Source of the DNA: Patiria pectinifera
Taxonomy: Eukaryota > Echinodermata > Asteroidea > Valvatida > Asterinidae
Assembly: GCA_029964075.1 (NCBI GenBank)
Contig: CM057142.1
Location: 27,220,392 to 27,284,391, forward strand
Direction: 5' to 3'
Length of the DNA: 64,000 nt
Shown in pieces: positions 48,718-61,254 of this stretch (the first letter of the stretch is position 1; each line of letters starts with the position of its first letter). The translations under genes and the position numbers were made by a program. Under the pieces are notes generated by a model that saw only the letters and a program-made list of their open reading frames with translations, searched no databases and was not told the DNA's origin.

Positions 48718-49241
48718 TTAAAGGTAGAGTACATCATTTGTCATTTGTGCATTTTTTGTTAGTTTGAAGCAACAAAAGTGCTCACAATCTAAAGAAGGGT
48801 GCTTAACAACTAACCTGATGAAGTTCCAGCTCAGTGAATGCTGTATATTCCGAGAAAATAATATTTTAGGATTCCATTTCAATTCAAAAGTTGCCGAGTC
48901 ATGTTTTGAATTGCGCCCGAAATCAGCATCCGGGACATGTTCTCATTCAGCCAATTGCAGAAGAATAATAGCAACCGCGCATGTGGCGTGTCAACGCTTG
49001 CGGGCACTCATTTACGGCGTTGCAGAATTAAAAACGAACTACTAACGGAAATTTCCAAATATACATCTTAGGCGCATCATTTGAAAAGGCCTTCTTTTAT
49101 TGTTTTCTTCAACATGACAGCATGCCAGGAAGAATAATTTCACAGGGAGTACCATTACCATCTTTCAACCAAGTATCTTTTTCAACAATAATTTCGTCAG
49201 TTACTTTTTGGATAGCTGCAAATGATGGACTCTAGCTTTAA
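48718..49241. mobile_element. TTAA-flanked MITE (family T1), complete
   Basis: TTAAAGGTAGAGTACATCAT at the left; right end, on the other strand, TTAAAGCTAGAGTCCATCAT. TTAA on both sides. It starts 195 bp after the SIPA1L stop, so it may be part of the 3' UTR. Confidence 0.85.
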
Positions 49242-50585
49242 GGGCTAGTAATTTATAGAAGGCATTGTTGCAACGACATGTTCAGTGTTTTTTTTTGGTG
49301 CTGGAAAAAAACCTGAAAAGCATTGTTCATTTTCAACCATCAAAGTGCAGCTCGCTGAATCTGTCGTGCATAGAACCCATAGGTCACATGGCATGAACGA
49401 TGTTGTATAATGATACAAAATTCCTCTTGTTCCTACAAATGGCAGCAAACTAGGCTCAGCAATTTCATAGGGCGCTTCATACTGTTATATGCTTACAACC
49501 AAGTAAAGCTATTTCATGGTAATTTGACAAAATCAATTCAAATCAAGTGGAATATTTTTGTGATGTTTTGACAGTTTCATTTTTGAATGTTTGCAAATGG
49601 GTTCCATTATGAATTGCACAGATCTGTTAATGCCTCTACAGTGATACTTGTTTGGGTTATCGGACCGGGAGGTATCTCTTTTCAAGGACTTCAACAGAAC
49701 CTGGTTCTGTTGAGAGCTTAAGATCCACCTTGTTGCCCATGGTGTGTGTGGTGGGGGGGGGTATTTTACTAACAATAGATATAGGCCAGATTACATTCGT
49801 TAAGCTGCATTGTGACGGTTACAACTTTGAAGGACGTCTGCCAGTGTGAATGAAGGAGCGATTGGTTTGACCAGATAGGGCAGCGTACAGAATCCAGGGT
49901 GTTTAATAGTATTGAAATTTCCTTTCTGTGTAAGCTTTGTGTGAGTATCAATGGATAACGGGATCATCTCGTAAAATTGGAGTTTAGGGGGTAAAAGTGG
50001 CTGAAATGGCTCAACCTGGCATAGGCAATCTGAAAATGTGTTGAAATCTGCTATTCACATTTTATTTTTTTGCGGCTTCATCAAATGTTCTTCTGCCATT
50101 AGAACTTTTAAAAAAATGTATCCCTGAATAGTTTGTTTTCTTTTAAATTATAATCATAAGGTGCTCATTTAATAAAAAAATTTAAAAAACTGAGCTCTTT
50201 TACACTTTGGCACAAAAAAGAGAGGCTTGCAATGAACCACTGCCATTTATTGTGCACTTTTTTATTCTGAACATTTTTGTACACCATGTGGGTATTTTGA
50301 AGGCATACATCTCCACATGTACAAAACTACACTGTTTCACTGTCCTCGGCAGGTTTTTTTTCTGATTTCTTTGCATGTTAAAGCTTTGCAATGCAACATG
50401 TTTTATAATCAAACTAATCAAATTAAAAAAAGATTCAGTCAATACTTTGTCAGAAGTTGAAACACTACAAAACTCAAAACTTTTTAAACTACCCATCAAG
50501 GCTGTTGTTACTATTGCTTATCAAACGTGAACACGCTTGATGATTTTTTTTTGATTTTTTTGTGTGTGAGTTGAATTAAGAAATT
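49242..50585. other. downstream of SIPA1L, no recognisable feature
   Basis: AT-rich; possibly SIPA1L 3' UTR. No repeat or coding signal recognised. Confidence 0.4.
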
Positions 50586-50658
50586 GACTGGAGCGGAGTT
50601 CAAACCTGCGACCTCTGGATTGCCGTTCCAGTGCTCTACCAACTGAGCTATCCAGCCC
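50586..50658 (-). mobile_element. tRNA-Ala(GGC)-like SINE head (family S5)
   Basis: A 73-nt cloverleaf-like sequence on the minus strand: acceptor GGGCTGG with CCAGTC, D arm TAGCTCAGTTGGTAGAGC, anticodon arm CTGGA-ACGGCAA-TCCAG (anticodon GGC), T arm GCAGGTTTGAACTCCGC. The first acceptor pair is mismatched and a truncated copy lies at 44618-44646 with the same flank, so a tRNA-derived SINE head is more likely than a working tRNA. Confidence 0.65.
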
Positions 50659-50694
50659 TATGTTTGCAGTTCCCCAATTTGTCAAAATCATACT

Positions 50695-51107
50695 TAACCC
50701 TAACTCCCTAGGCCTTTTTGCTAGGATGTAGCCTCAATCCTGCAAAATCCTCCAATTGGCCTCATGGGAAAATAGCACATAGCCTCAATCCTGCAAATTC
50801 CTCCATTATTTCTTGAATATGGTCCGTGGAGGGGTGACCACTGCCTGAATCCTACAAAATCCTGCGGCAGTGACTGTCAATATGTTGAGGCTTGGCCAGA
50901 ACATCCTGGAGCAGTACGGAGGATTTCAAGCATAATCCAGGCCTATATTTATGCATGGCTGAGCAAAAACAACACAAGGTCTGGCCCAAGACCTTGACAA
51001 AGTGCATCCTACGAAATCAGTAACGCACTTTTGCCATGTAACCTCAATCCTCCAAATTCCTCCACTTCGGATAGAGGATTTTGAAGGTTTCAGGGCGGTT
51101 AGGGTTA
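50695..51107. mobile_element. R1 element with TTAACCCTAAC ends
   Basis: Left end TTAACCCTAACTCCCTAGGC; right end GTTAGGGTTAA at 51107, an exact 11-bp inverted repeat. The interior holds repeated CCTCAATCCTGCAAAATCC blocks. This copy defines the ends of the R1 family. Confidence 0.8.
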
Positions 51108-52189
51108 ATGAGGGATTTCCTATGGCATCTAGTTTCTGAATACACATCCATCCAACCCAACAAGAAATTGTACAATGTACGTTTTGTAATGGGGGAAATT
51201 TAACAATGATCTATGCGGTTCCCCTCGTAATTCGGACATCTCAGGGCTTTTTCCACATGTTTTGTTATTGCTAAGTTTTGGTTGGAAAATTAAGTTCAGG
51301 GCTCCAGAGCATTTTTGTGCTGGATGTTTGTAAAAGAATATCCAATAATTGCGTGTGTCACTTCTACCAAAAATGCATGTTTAGAGAAGCAATTTTGTAT
51401 TAGAAAACCTTGTCTAATATTAGCCTTGTACATAATTATGTTTTGTTATTTTTGTACAGTTCAGATCAACATCACAAAAAGAAACTTAAGCACGCATGCT
51501 GTTTTGCCAGCACTGTTTAATAACTGTCATATATTTTTTTTTCAAAAAATGTCGACCTGGTATAAAGTTGATAACTTTTTTTATAGACAAAATCAAATAC
51601 AAAGTTTTGTACAAATTGTTGTTTGATTTGGGGTATACAATAAGTACATACATCAGTATTGTGTAATATATTATAATCTGCAGTTGCTCTGTGCTAGCAA
51701 CAAGGAGAGGATTTGGTAGACATGCATGTGTGGAAGACTTACAATTAAGTATTTATGTGTAATGCAGATATTCTTTTTCATTGAGTTATATTCTTTCTTT
51801 AATGTATCAGGATTTACGTTGTTGACTTGTTATTTATGAGTAATTCAGACATTGAGCTTGATTTTACCTGCACACCCATTTTCATACCTTCGAGATTTGT
51901 AAGTGAAAAGCCGGTAGAAATACCAATCCGTTAAGACCAGCCCAGTGCGTACATGAGCGGCAAGGCTTTCCAGTTTTGTAGTCGACTCCACGCCACCACA
52001 TCTGAGTCCAAGTCCGAGTCCTTACAATCTCAGTCTGAGTCCCAGTCCTCAAAATCTGAGTTTGAGCCAGAGTCCTCTTGAGTTGGAGCGCCCTGGATCT
52101 AACCTTAAGCACTATTTTCTCCATCAAATAGACAGAGGCTCTGTTAGCAGAAAATCATGTGCTTAGCAGCGCCGTGAAATTGGGCCCAG
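51108..52189. other. intergenic, no clear feature
   Basis: CCGAGTCC/TCTGAGTCC low-complexity words near 52000-52080. Nothing else recognised. Confidence 0.4.
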
Positions 52190-52465
52190 GTCCAGTGGTT
52201 ACAGCGTTTGACTCAGTGCTGTGGTACGCAAGTTCGAACCGTTACAGGGAACATGGTGCTTGTGTTCTTGGGCAAGACACTTTACTACAATTGCCTCTCT
52301 CCACCCAGGTGGCCAATGGGTACCTGTGAAGGTAGAGACCAGGTTGCGCTGAACTCGAGCTGCTGCAGAAAAATGGTCTCATGGCCTGATGAACGGGGTA
52401 ATAATTGTGAAGCGCTTTGAGACCTTTGGTATAAAGCTCCATATAAGCACCTCATTATTATTATG
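52190..52465 (+). mobile_element. tRNA-headed SINE (S4-like)
   Basis: CCAGTGGTTACAGCG (A box), AAGTTCGAACCGTTACAGG (B box), GAACATGGTGCTTGTGTTCT, GGGCAAGACACTTTACTAC, CACCCAGGTGGCCAATGGGT, tail GTGAAGCGCTTTGAGACC and (ATT)n. It mixes the S1 core and the S4 body. Confidence 0.82.
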
Positions 52466-53277
52466 AATATAAATCCAAGTCCTTAAACCTGAGTCTGAGA
52501 GACTGAGTCCATCAAAAAGTGGGCTCAAGCCCTACAAGACTGATGCGTTCACCTCTTTGATGCCGCCCTGTATGTTCAATAAGTGCCTGCATGTTGGGAC
52601 TATTTCCGACATTTAGCTGTGAAATCAAGGCTGTGGTTGGTCAAAAATATCAAGGGCGGAGCTCAGTGGATCAATTTATTTATGGAAAGTTGGCAATAGA
52701 GCAAAGTCCCGAAGAGGTCAAGCTACAGAAATAACCAAAGTTGTTTCTGGTGTTAGAGGCCGGGAGGAATGTGAACAGCATGGAAGAGCTTTTCAAAAGT
52801 CTTTTGTTTAAAATACAGGCTTAACAGGAATATGTACTGAGGCTAGTTTTATTGACCTACTTCCCACCTAAATTTGCTTAGCATGGAAAATATTGGCTTA
52901 GCAGGAACAGGGTACCAGCCAATACTGTGCTGAACATTCCTATAATGACTGGTGATCAGTTAATTACTGTTCTGTGCATGGATCTTCTTATATAAGCAAT
53001 AATTTCTGCTTAAGCAGATCTGTGAAATTGGCCTTTGTTGTATCTGTCCAGTGTATACTTAAATAAAATAATAGGTACCGGATACAGAAACGTGTTCTCT
53101 TGAAGATGTTATTGGGGCCTGATTGAAATCACTTGTGTCATTCCATCTTTGGAAGTTGTTTTTGTTCATTGCATTGGGCACTGTCTTGCAAGTTCCCTCG
53201 GACACTTGTGACATTGCTTGCATTATGAACTCAAGCAAACACAACTGCTAAATATTAAAAAAAAAAACACTCCTTGC
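52466..53277. other. intergenic, no recognisable feature
   Basis: Nothing recognised apart from a short GAGTCTGAG run at its start. Confidence 0.4.
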
Positions 53278-53801
53278 TTAAAGGGAAGATACAACATTTG
53301 CAAACATCAAAAAACTACATGATCAAATCATCACGAAATGTCTTACTGGATTGTTAGGAAATGACAGTCTAAAGCATCCAGTAAAGTTGTGGCTCCTGGT
53401 GTGCTGACATTTTCAAGAAAAACTGTATTTTTCCAGCGCTGGTCGGCCGACCAGCATTGGAGAAAACTGGCTTTTTTCAAAAAGTGTTCCTACTTTTTCA
53501 TATTTAGTTCGTCTGCATTTTCTTTGCAATTGATTACACACCTTTGAAGACTACAAGGCTGCTAGAGTGATTCTCTGATCTTACATTTCCCTAAAGTCTA
53601 TAAATTGCTCCATTTCATCTTAAGTGGGGTCAGGGAACCAGACTACGAGAACATGATTGGTTTTCTTGGTTTTTCCAGCATCTACGAAACCAAAACGTGA
53701 AACAAGTCAGTGTAACAATATTTGCTATAATATACTAATCCTCCAAATCCATTTATTTCTGAAAATTGAAGCAAAAACAAATGTTGTACATTCCCTTTTA
53801 A
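53278..53801. mobile_element. TTAA MITE (family T2), copy b
   Basis: TTAAAGGGAAGATACAACAT at the left; TTGTACATTCCCTTTTAA at the right. The centre has the palindrome GCTGGTCGGCCGACCAGC. 524 bp. Confidence 0.88.
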
Positions 53802-55160
53802 AAACAGCTAGTCCAAACCTCCTTGGAATATATACAAGGAACAGGCCTAATATTACACCACTTGAAATTTTGTTTCACACATCTGTGTGAACGATAGTTC
53901 CTGCGGCCATGTTTGAGGTGTGTGCTTTTGTTTCACAGGGTTATGCACGTGTAGACCTCTTGTACATGTACATTCATTGTTTAATTGAAATAAGCTCAAA
54001 GATGGTGGCTTAATGCAAGGGTTCTATAGTAAAATCGGTGTCTGCTTTTGTATTTCTTTTTTCGGAGATATCTTTTCTTAACTTTGGAGTTTTAATAATA
54101 ATTTCCAAAATTCTTTCACACATTGTGAGCTTCTCTAAATACCTCTTCTCACATTTGTACTACTAATACTAATATAAACAATAGGCATTTTGTTTTAACG
54201 TGAAACAATAAAGGTAATAGATTTTGTATATAATGTGCACTTTACACTATGCCAGCTTTTGCAAGGTTGGTTATTTAAATAGGTCTTGTACAGCTCTGTA
54301 TACTTGTACTTGATATTAATAATTATGTAATAAAAAAATGAATAAATGTCAGATTGATGAGGACATTGAAGGGGAAAAAAATGAAATGTCAAGTTTATTT
54401 GTGTGTGTGTTTCTGTCTGGGGAACAGTTTAAACATTTCAGTTGGGTAAGACAAACATTTCCCCTCCTGGGTTGTGTGATAATTTGTGCTATAAGTGTTG
54501 ATAGGTCACGTTTTTTTAATAAAGTCGAAACCATGCCAAGAATATTTATTTGAGGCGGCAAGTGTTGACAACTGCACCAGTTTAAATAGGGAAGCTCGGA
54601 ATTGTATGCATTTTCAATTTATTTTTTAAAGGGGAACAAAAATGTGTTTGGGTGGCTGGTGGTTGAGGATGCAGACTGGTATAGTTTCGAGAGAGGTTAA
54701 GCGCAATAAAAAAAATTATATAGGCCTATAGTTATTTTTTTCAAATTCAATTTACAATCTGTGTTCTGAACGACTAGTGGAAGGGGAAAAAAATTGTTTT
54801 TTTTTACTCTATATGCCAAAAAATGTAACACCGCTACGTTCCCTAGCCTTCCCGGACGTTTGCGTACTGTTTTCCAGGAAATCCTTGCCATTTCTCCCCC
54901 CCCCCCTCCAGTGGTGTTAAACTAGGGTTAAAATTCTGAGGGATCACGTGGGGGTGCAAGCATTTTTCAAGCAGGGCACCTGAAGGCAAGTGGTACTTTT
55001 TCATACTTATTTCAAAGTTACAAGAGGTGATAATTAAAATTACACCCATGAACCATCTATAAAACGACTTCCGATAACCCAAATTATCGACACAACTTGA
55101 CAAGAGATAAAACTGTTAGGGGTCCACAACTACAGTGCCCTTTGTGAGCATTCAAGAATT
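53802..55160. other. intergenic, no recognisable feature
   Basis: Strongly AT-rich around 53990-54420, with AATAAA words at about 54205 and 54331 that could serve a long SIPA1L 3' UTR. A homopolymer C run lies at 54896-54907. Confidence 0.4.
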
Positions 55161-55169
55161 TCTTGTAGG

Positions 55170-55360
55170 ACCCCATTGGTGTCTGATTACATTCTTAAGA
55201 CTCTCGAGCGTTGTTCCAAGGAGGTCCCTAGGAGCGCCGCTTCGTGGGAACTAGGGGGTGTCAGTTTGGTGCAGATGTTGCGAAGCGTGTGCATTGCTGA
55301 TCGGTTATCTTTTAGCTTTGCACTATTGCCATCGACCTTGGAGCCATTGAGCAGGTAAGA
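55170..55360 (-). pseudogene. possible RT fragment of a LINE
   Basis: The minus strand reads SKVDGNSAKLKDNRSAMHTL then PPSSHEAALLGTSLEQRSRV. The ALLGTSL stretch resembles a segment of some non-LTR reverse transcriptases, but the match is short. Confidence 0.3.
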
Positions 55361-55687
55361 ATTTACAGATCTTGGGAAAATATTGAAAGGAAAGGAATCC
55401 TAGCAGTAGTATAGGTCTTTCAAAAAGTAACACATTGGACATTTGTGGAATAGTCTTTACCAGTTGACGTTCGTTCGTCATTTTGCTAGCTCAGCTGCGA
55501 AGGTCTTGTAATTGTTGTCGCACGTGTTGTGAGTTGTGGTTGCAACTTGCATATATTGTACATGTACTTACTTGGTAGTACTTGGTACTTGGTACTGGGT
55601 TAGTTTCCTCCTGAAACATCCTAGGGATCTTGACTAGGAGGTCACGGGGAGGTGTCGGCATCTAGGTCTCGGTCACGATGTGGTTTT

Positions 55688-56010
55688 CTAGGGGTAGATG
55701 TGGTTATAATCGTTGTCCCTAAAGGTCTTGTGCGTCAAAGAGTTAGTGATGTGTTGGGGCAGGTCATTCCATAATTTAATTGTCCTTGAAAAAAATGAGT
55801 TCTTGAATGCAGTTGAGGATGTTTGTACTATGTTGAATTGGTTGTTGTTCCCCCTCCTGGATCTCTGCATTTTCGGTTGACTGAATTGAAGCATTGATGT
55901 CAACGGTGTGAGTGATCTTGTAGAGTTGAGTCATCTGGTGGGTTTCCCTTTTGTCAGTTAACTTCTCCCATCCAAAGAGAATGAACTGTAACTCAAACCA
56001 CTTTTTTATC
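55688..56010 (-). pseudogene. LINE 3' end, frameshifted
   Basis: Minus strand: LFGWEKLTDKRETHQMTQLY then KITHTVDINAS in one frame, continuing in another as QRSRRGNNNQFNIV...FFSRTIKLWNDLPQHITNSL. This is the typical RT C-terminal tail (W-LP). One frameshift near 55880 breaks it. The 5' part is absent. Confidence 0.8.
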
Positions 56011-56713
56011 TGGCGTAAAACTGGGGACCAATTTGCAGGGGAAACGGCAGGACACAAGGGGAAGGGGGCAGGACACAAGGGGACGGGAGAACGTCCGCCC
56101 CCCCCCCTCCCCTGCCACCATGCCCCCCCCCCCAAAAAAAGAATTCTTATATTTTATACCATTCTTTTAAATGTGGATTATTGTATTTCTCCGTATTTGA
56201 AGAATTTACTTTGATACAGCACTTTGTGGATATACGTATACCTGGCAGGGATTGGGAAAGAACCCAGGAAAGAATATTGCAACCTGACGCTACTTCAGCG
56301 GTTGTGTGCAAAGTGTATGGATGGTCAAGAAAAGTTTAAGTATTTCTTAACGAAATTGGACATTTCTCAGTCCAAGATTCATGTCTAATCATCATTTTTG
56401 CAATGACTGACCTTCATTGAGATGATATATGAAGAAAAAAGCAGCGTCAGGTTGCAACATTCTTTCCAGAACCCACATGCTTCTTCAACGGTAATTGTGT
56501 ACAAAGGCTAGGGAAAGTCACATTTTTCTAAGTATTTCCTTACAAAAATGTTTCTCAGTCCCAGCTGGATTCATGTCTTCTCAACTGTCTTCTCAAATGA
56601 CCTTCATTGAGATGACATATGAAGAAAAATGTGGGGTCGCATTGCATCATTCTTCCCCTGGCTGTTCCTGTTCTGCAATTATTTTATGGTGACAAAATGT
56701 TGGCCTTCTCCAG
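56011..56713. other. intergenic with a local direct repeat
   Basis: C- and A-homopolymers at 56096-56140. AGAATATTGCAACCTGACGC near 56270 is mirrored by GCGTCAGGTTGCAACATTCT near 56443, and a third related piece is near 56630, so a small foldback of about 190 bp is likely. Confidence 0.5.
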
Positions 56714-57231
56714 TTAAAGGGAAAATACAACATTTGCAAACATCGAAAAATAAAACTACCAAGTTGTTACGAAATACCTTACTAGGATGTTGGTAAATGA
56801 CAGCCTAAAGCATCCTGTAAAATGATGGCACCTGGTGTGAAGTCATTTTCAAGCAAAATAGTACTTTTGTATACATTTCCAACGGTGGTCAGCCGACCAC
56901 AGTTGGAAAAACCTAACGGTTTTTCAACTACTGATCCAAATTTACCGTGTTTTTTTTTCAGTCCAAGTTTTGTTTGCTATTGGTTGCATGTTCAGCTAGA
57001 CTGGTTCCCTTACCTTACAATTTTCCAGCATTTTGGATCCATTTCATCTTTATTTGAGTCTAGGAACCAGACTACTTGAACATTTTTGTTTTTCTTGGTT
57101 TTCCAGCATTTTCGAACACAAAACTTCAAACATGTCAGCGTAACAATATTTGATCTATTGTACTAACCCCCTATTAAAATAGTTCATTTCTGAAAATTTC
57201 AGCGAAAGCCAATGATGTACATTCCCTTTAA
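56714..57231. mobile_element. TTAA MITE (family T2), copy c
   Basis: TTAAAGGGAAAATACAACAT left; ATGTACATTCCCTTTAA right; centre CCAACGGTGGTCAGCCGACC with its mirror. Confidence 0.88.
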
Positions 57232-57525
57232 TTTTATGTGGTCTGAATTTCTGAGACTCATCAAAACAAGACACACTGGGCACATGGTACTTATCTCAAC
57301 AACTATTGAACAATTATCTGACATTATTTGTTGACCAGAAACCACTAGCCCACTGCAGTTTTATTTGTTTACCTCTCTGCACATGTACCTACATGTACCA
57401 CCCCTCCAATGTAACAATTGTACTCTGATGGTTATACCACATGAGTACCATTACCACTTCTCAAGGTTTTTATAGTTTGCACACGACAATGCAAGGCCAT
57501 GAAAATACCCTGTAACCCTTAACCT

Positions 57526-57993
57526 TTAAGGGGAAGATACAACATTTGTAAACATGACAAAACGAAATGATCAAATTATCACGAAATACCTTACTGGATT
57601 GTTAGGGAATGACAGTCTAAAGCATCCTGTAAAATCGTGGCTCCTGGTGTGCTGACATTTTCAAGAAAAATGGTATTTTTCCAAGACCAGCGTAGTTATT
57701 GCGCTTTTTCTTTGCAATTGATCACACACCTGTGAAGGGGTAAAAGCCTGCTAGACTGATTCTCTGACCTTACAATTCCCCAAAGTCTATAAATTGCTCC
57801 ATTTCATCTTAAGTGGGGTCAGGGAACCAGACTACAAGAACATGATTGGTTTTCTTGGTTTTTCCAGCATCTACAAGCCCAAAACGTGAAACAAGTAATT
57901 GGAGCAATAGTTGCTATAACATATACCAGTCCTCCAAATCCAAATCATTTCTGAAAATTGCAAACAAAAGCAAATGGTGTACATTCTCTTTAA
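57526..57993. mobile_element. TTAA MITE (family T2), copy d
   Basis: TTAAGGGGAAGATACAACAT left; GTGTACATTCTCTTTAA right. The central palindrome is deleted (only AAGACCAGCG is left). Confidence 0.87.
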
Positions 57994-59864
57994 TCTCGAT
58001 GATGAACCGAAACCAGCTATGCATGTTTATCAATTTTGCTTCTTATCATCATATTCAAGTGACTAAACAGCTATGCTGTCCAATTTTCATAGACCTTCCA
58101 AGGACTTTGTTTGTGTTAAACACCTCTGGGTCAACCGTCCACACAAAACATGTACATTAACCTTGCACATGTATACAATGTACATGTACAGACCCAAGGG
58201 GCAAATTTAACCTTTAGACTAGATTTCCCAATGTAATTTGTTCAATTAATGCAATTTTTGAAAATACACCTTTGTGTCGTATTTAACCCTTGTCATTTCA
58301 GGCAGAAACCTCAATGTAACAGCTATTTCAGCACCAAAAGTTGCTAGAATTTTGGACGTTTTGCTGTCATAAATATTCTTTTCTTTGCTGATTTGTTGTG
58401 TCACTTCAAGGCAGTCGGCCAATGAGCACACATTTCTCCCAAATGTTTTCAATTGGCAAAGTTTTGGATTCACAATTTGCTATGTTTGAACGGGTAACCC
58501 TATCAGTATCAAAGCAACAGCGCTCTCTGTCATCTGGAAAAGCATAGACAATTTTAAATATTTAAAGAAGTGCACTTTTAAATAAAATTAACCAAAAATG
58601 GATGTCAAATAGTTTTCATACAATGTATTTAAGAGGAGTTAAGAAAGTTGCACAAATATATTCCTAACAAAAATTTATGTGATGGACCTCTAACCTCGAT
58701 CTTTATGACAGTAGTTGCCAGCTCGAGGTCAGTTAAAAAAAAAAATCTGCTCATGGGATTGTGTGGACACATGTGTCTATGAAAAATTCGTAGCATATAC
58801 TACTTTCACTTTTTCTTTGATTCGAATGGGTGAGGAGTAAGGACGCAAAGCGTCTGAGCCATAGCAATCAAGGAATCTCCATCTTTTGAGTTGTTTCTCT
58901 GACTTTATAAACTACGTCCCTCCCACAACTACTGTCCAGGAAACAAGGGAACAAAAAGTATCAAACCCTAACCCCCTAAGGGCTCTTTGGGGGTCAAGTA
59001 CCAAATATCAAATGTGTTGTGCACAAATGCATACTACAGGTTACTACTCAGTAGTGTTTTGTAGCTTTAGTGAGCTCTAACCTCTCCTAAAGCTACAAAA
59101 TACTACAGAATACTACATGACTTCTGTGGTATTTAATGCTTTGAACGATAAGATGAATTCAATACATTGTTCAGTATTGGCTAGCTATGTAAAATTATTT
59201 GTTTGCGCTTATACCGAAGCTTATTGTTAACCTTTTGGCACCTCCCCAATATTTTGTAACGACTGTCCTTTTCCATTGAAATGCCTTTTTTTTCACCAGC
59301 GCTTAACCCCCCCCCCCCAATTTTTTTGTAAAGAGTGCCCTTCTTTTTTTAACAAGTGTCCCTTTTTTCTGATCAATGGCCCTTTTAAAAAAAAAAGTGC
59401 CCTTTGTGCCATCGGCCCTTATACGGATGCCTAAAAATGACCTTGCTACGCCCCTGTTTTGGATGGATGCACAACTTCTGTTCCATTCATCACGCTGCAC
59501 AGAACATGTACATGTACATTTGTCCTAGAAATACAGGGAAAGTCGCACACAGCCAACATCACTAAGTGTGTAAAACAACACTCTTCGTTTCCTGACAAAG
59601 CCAAATGGAGTTATGTTACATCTACGGAAATAATCTGGATTACGAAAACTATTAATAAATGCTATTGATGTGATCATGTGAGATTGAGAATCATTTTTTA
59701 AACCAAGGACAAGGAAGTTTGGCATGGCAAGCACCTAACAGAGTACACATCAGAATATTTTATCGGAAATAATTCTGTTTGGAAAATTCATCACTTTGGA
59801 ATATCTGAGAAGTATTGATTGGTAAGTTTCTAGCGGTCAATTTGATTTACTTGTATTTAGTTAT
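57994..59864. other. intergenic, no recognisable gene
   Basis: CCCTAACCCCCTAAGGG-type words at about 58966. Near 59220-59420, a run of GCCCTT-containing phrases with homopolymers. GTAGTATTTTGTAG-like inverted words lie near 59050-59110. Nothing coding recognised. Confidence 0.4.
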
Positions 59865-60115
59865 TACATCTGCTAAGGAGGTTATGTTTTCATCGGCATT
59901 GGTTGGTTTGTTGGTTGGTTGGTTTGTCTAAAAAATTAGGCGTGGTCCTTGGTACAAGTACAAATCCATTAGATTTTGGCAGTGATCTGGGTCTGGATCC
60001 AGGATTTTTTTAAGGATTCTTCACCATTTATGGGAGTATTTCTTTTGGGTGTACTTACAATATGGCGGAGAATTGTTTAGCATTGGCGGAGGTTTGCGCT
60101 CTCTGAGTGTTTTCT
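59865..60115. repeat. dispersed repeat, second copy
   Basis: TGCTAAGGAGGTTATGTTTT, GGTCCTTGGTACAAGTAC, GATCTGGGTCTGGATCCAGG and CATTGGCGGAGGTTTGCGCT; matches 43255-43435 in part. It shows the beginning and end of the element better. Confidence 0.6.
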
Positions 60116-60578
60116 AGTTTATTTATTCTCTATAGTTGTACACAGATTTTCCTTTGGTTAATGTTTTTTTTTTATGGGCCAGTACGTAAACAACAGAGGA
60201 AAAGGTATGGTAAAACTGAAAGTAATTGGGTTAAGATTAGATGAAACATAAACTTTAACAGAGTGAAATTCAGTGAAAGTTGTTATAATGCGAAGGTTTA
60301 AAAGGGAACAAAACCAAGACAAACAATACAAATTATGGTAAAATTTACACATTAAAGTATAACTACAATAAAGATGTGATAAAAGTGAGAAAAACAGAAA
60401 TAAAAATAAAAAGATTATTTATAAATACTTTTGCGCTTTCTGGCAACTGGCAAAAAAATCCAAACAGATTGAATTTTTCCTTTTGGGGGGAAAAGACAAA
60501 GTAAAAAAACTCGGGTGTACATGAAATTCTGATGAAGTTGCACATGTTTTGCCAATAGCATTACTATAGGGAAACATT

Positions 60579-61069
60579 TTAAAGGGAAGATACAACATTT
60601 GCAAACATCACAAAACGAAACGATCGATTATCACAAAATACCTTACTGGATTGTTAGAGTCTAAAGCATCCTGTAAAATTGTGGCTCCTGGTGTGTTGAC
60701 ATTTTCAAGAAAAAGTGTATTTTTCCAATGCTGGTCGGCCGACCAGCGTTGGAGAAAACTGGCTTTTTTTCAAACACTGCTCCTAATTGTTCATAATTAG
60801 TTATTATGCGTTTTCTTTGCAATTGATTACACAACTGTGAAGGGGAACAGCCTGCTAGACGGATTCTTTATAAATTCTCTGTTTCATCTTAAGTGGGGTC
60901 AGGGAACCAGACTACAAGAACATGAATAGTTTTCTTGGTTTTTCCAGCATCTACAAGCCCGAAACGTGAAACAGTCATTTTAACAATATTTGCTATAACA
61001 TACTAATCCTCCAAATCCATTTATTTCTGAAAATTGCAGTAAAAGCAAATGTTGTACATTCCCTTTTAA
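60579..61069. mobile_element. TTAA MITE (family T2), copy e
   Basis: TTAAAGGGAAGATACAACAT left; TTGTACATTCCCTTTTAA right; central palindrome GCTGGTCGGCCGACCAGC at 60730-60747. Confidence 0.88.
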
Positions 61070-61254
61070 GAAGCTCATTTTCCAGAGAGAGGACACACAA
61101 TGGGTTTGCTCATAGTTTTAAACAATTAAACAATACCAAGTAATTTCTTGCCTTTCATAAACTCTGAGGGGGGAGGCAGCACCCCGGCCACCCCCATGCA
61201 TCCCTTCTCCAGCAATTGTGGCTCCAAAAGGCAAGATGCAAATTCGTTTGACCG

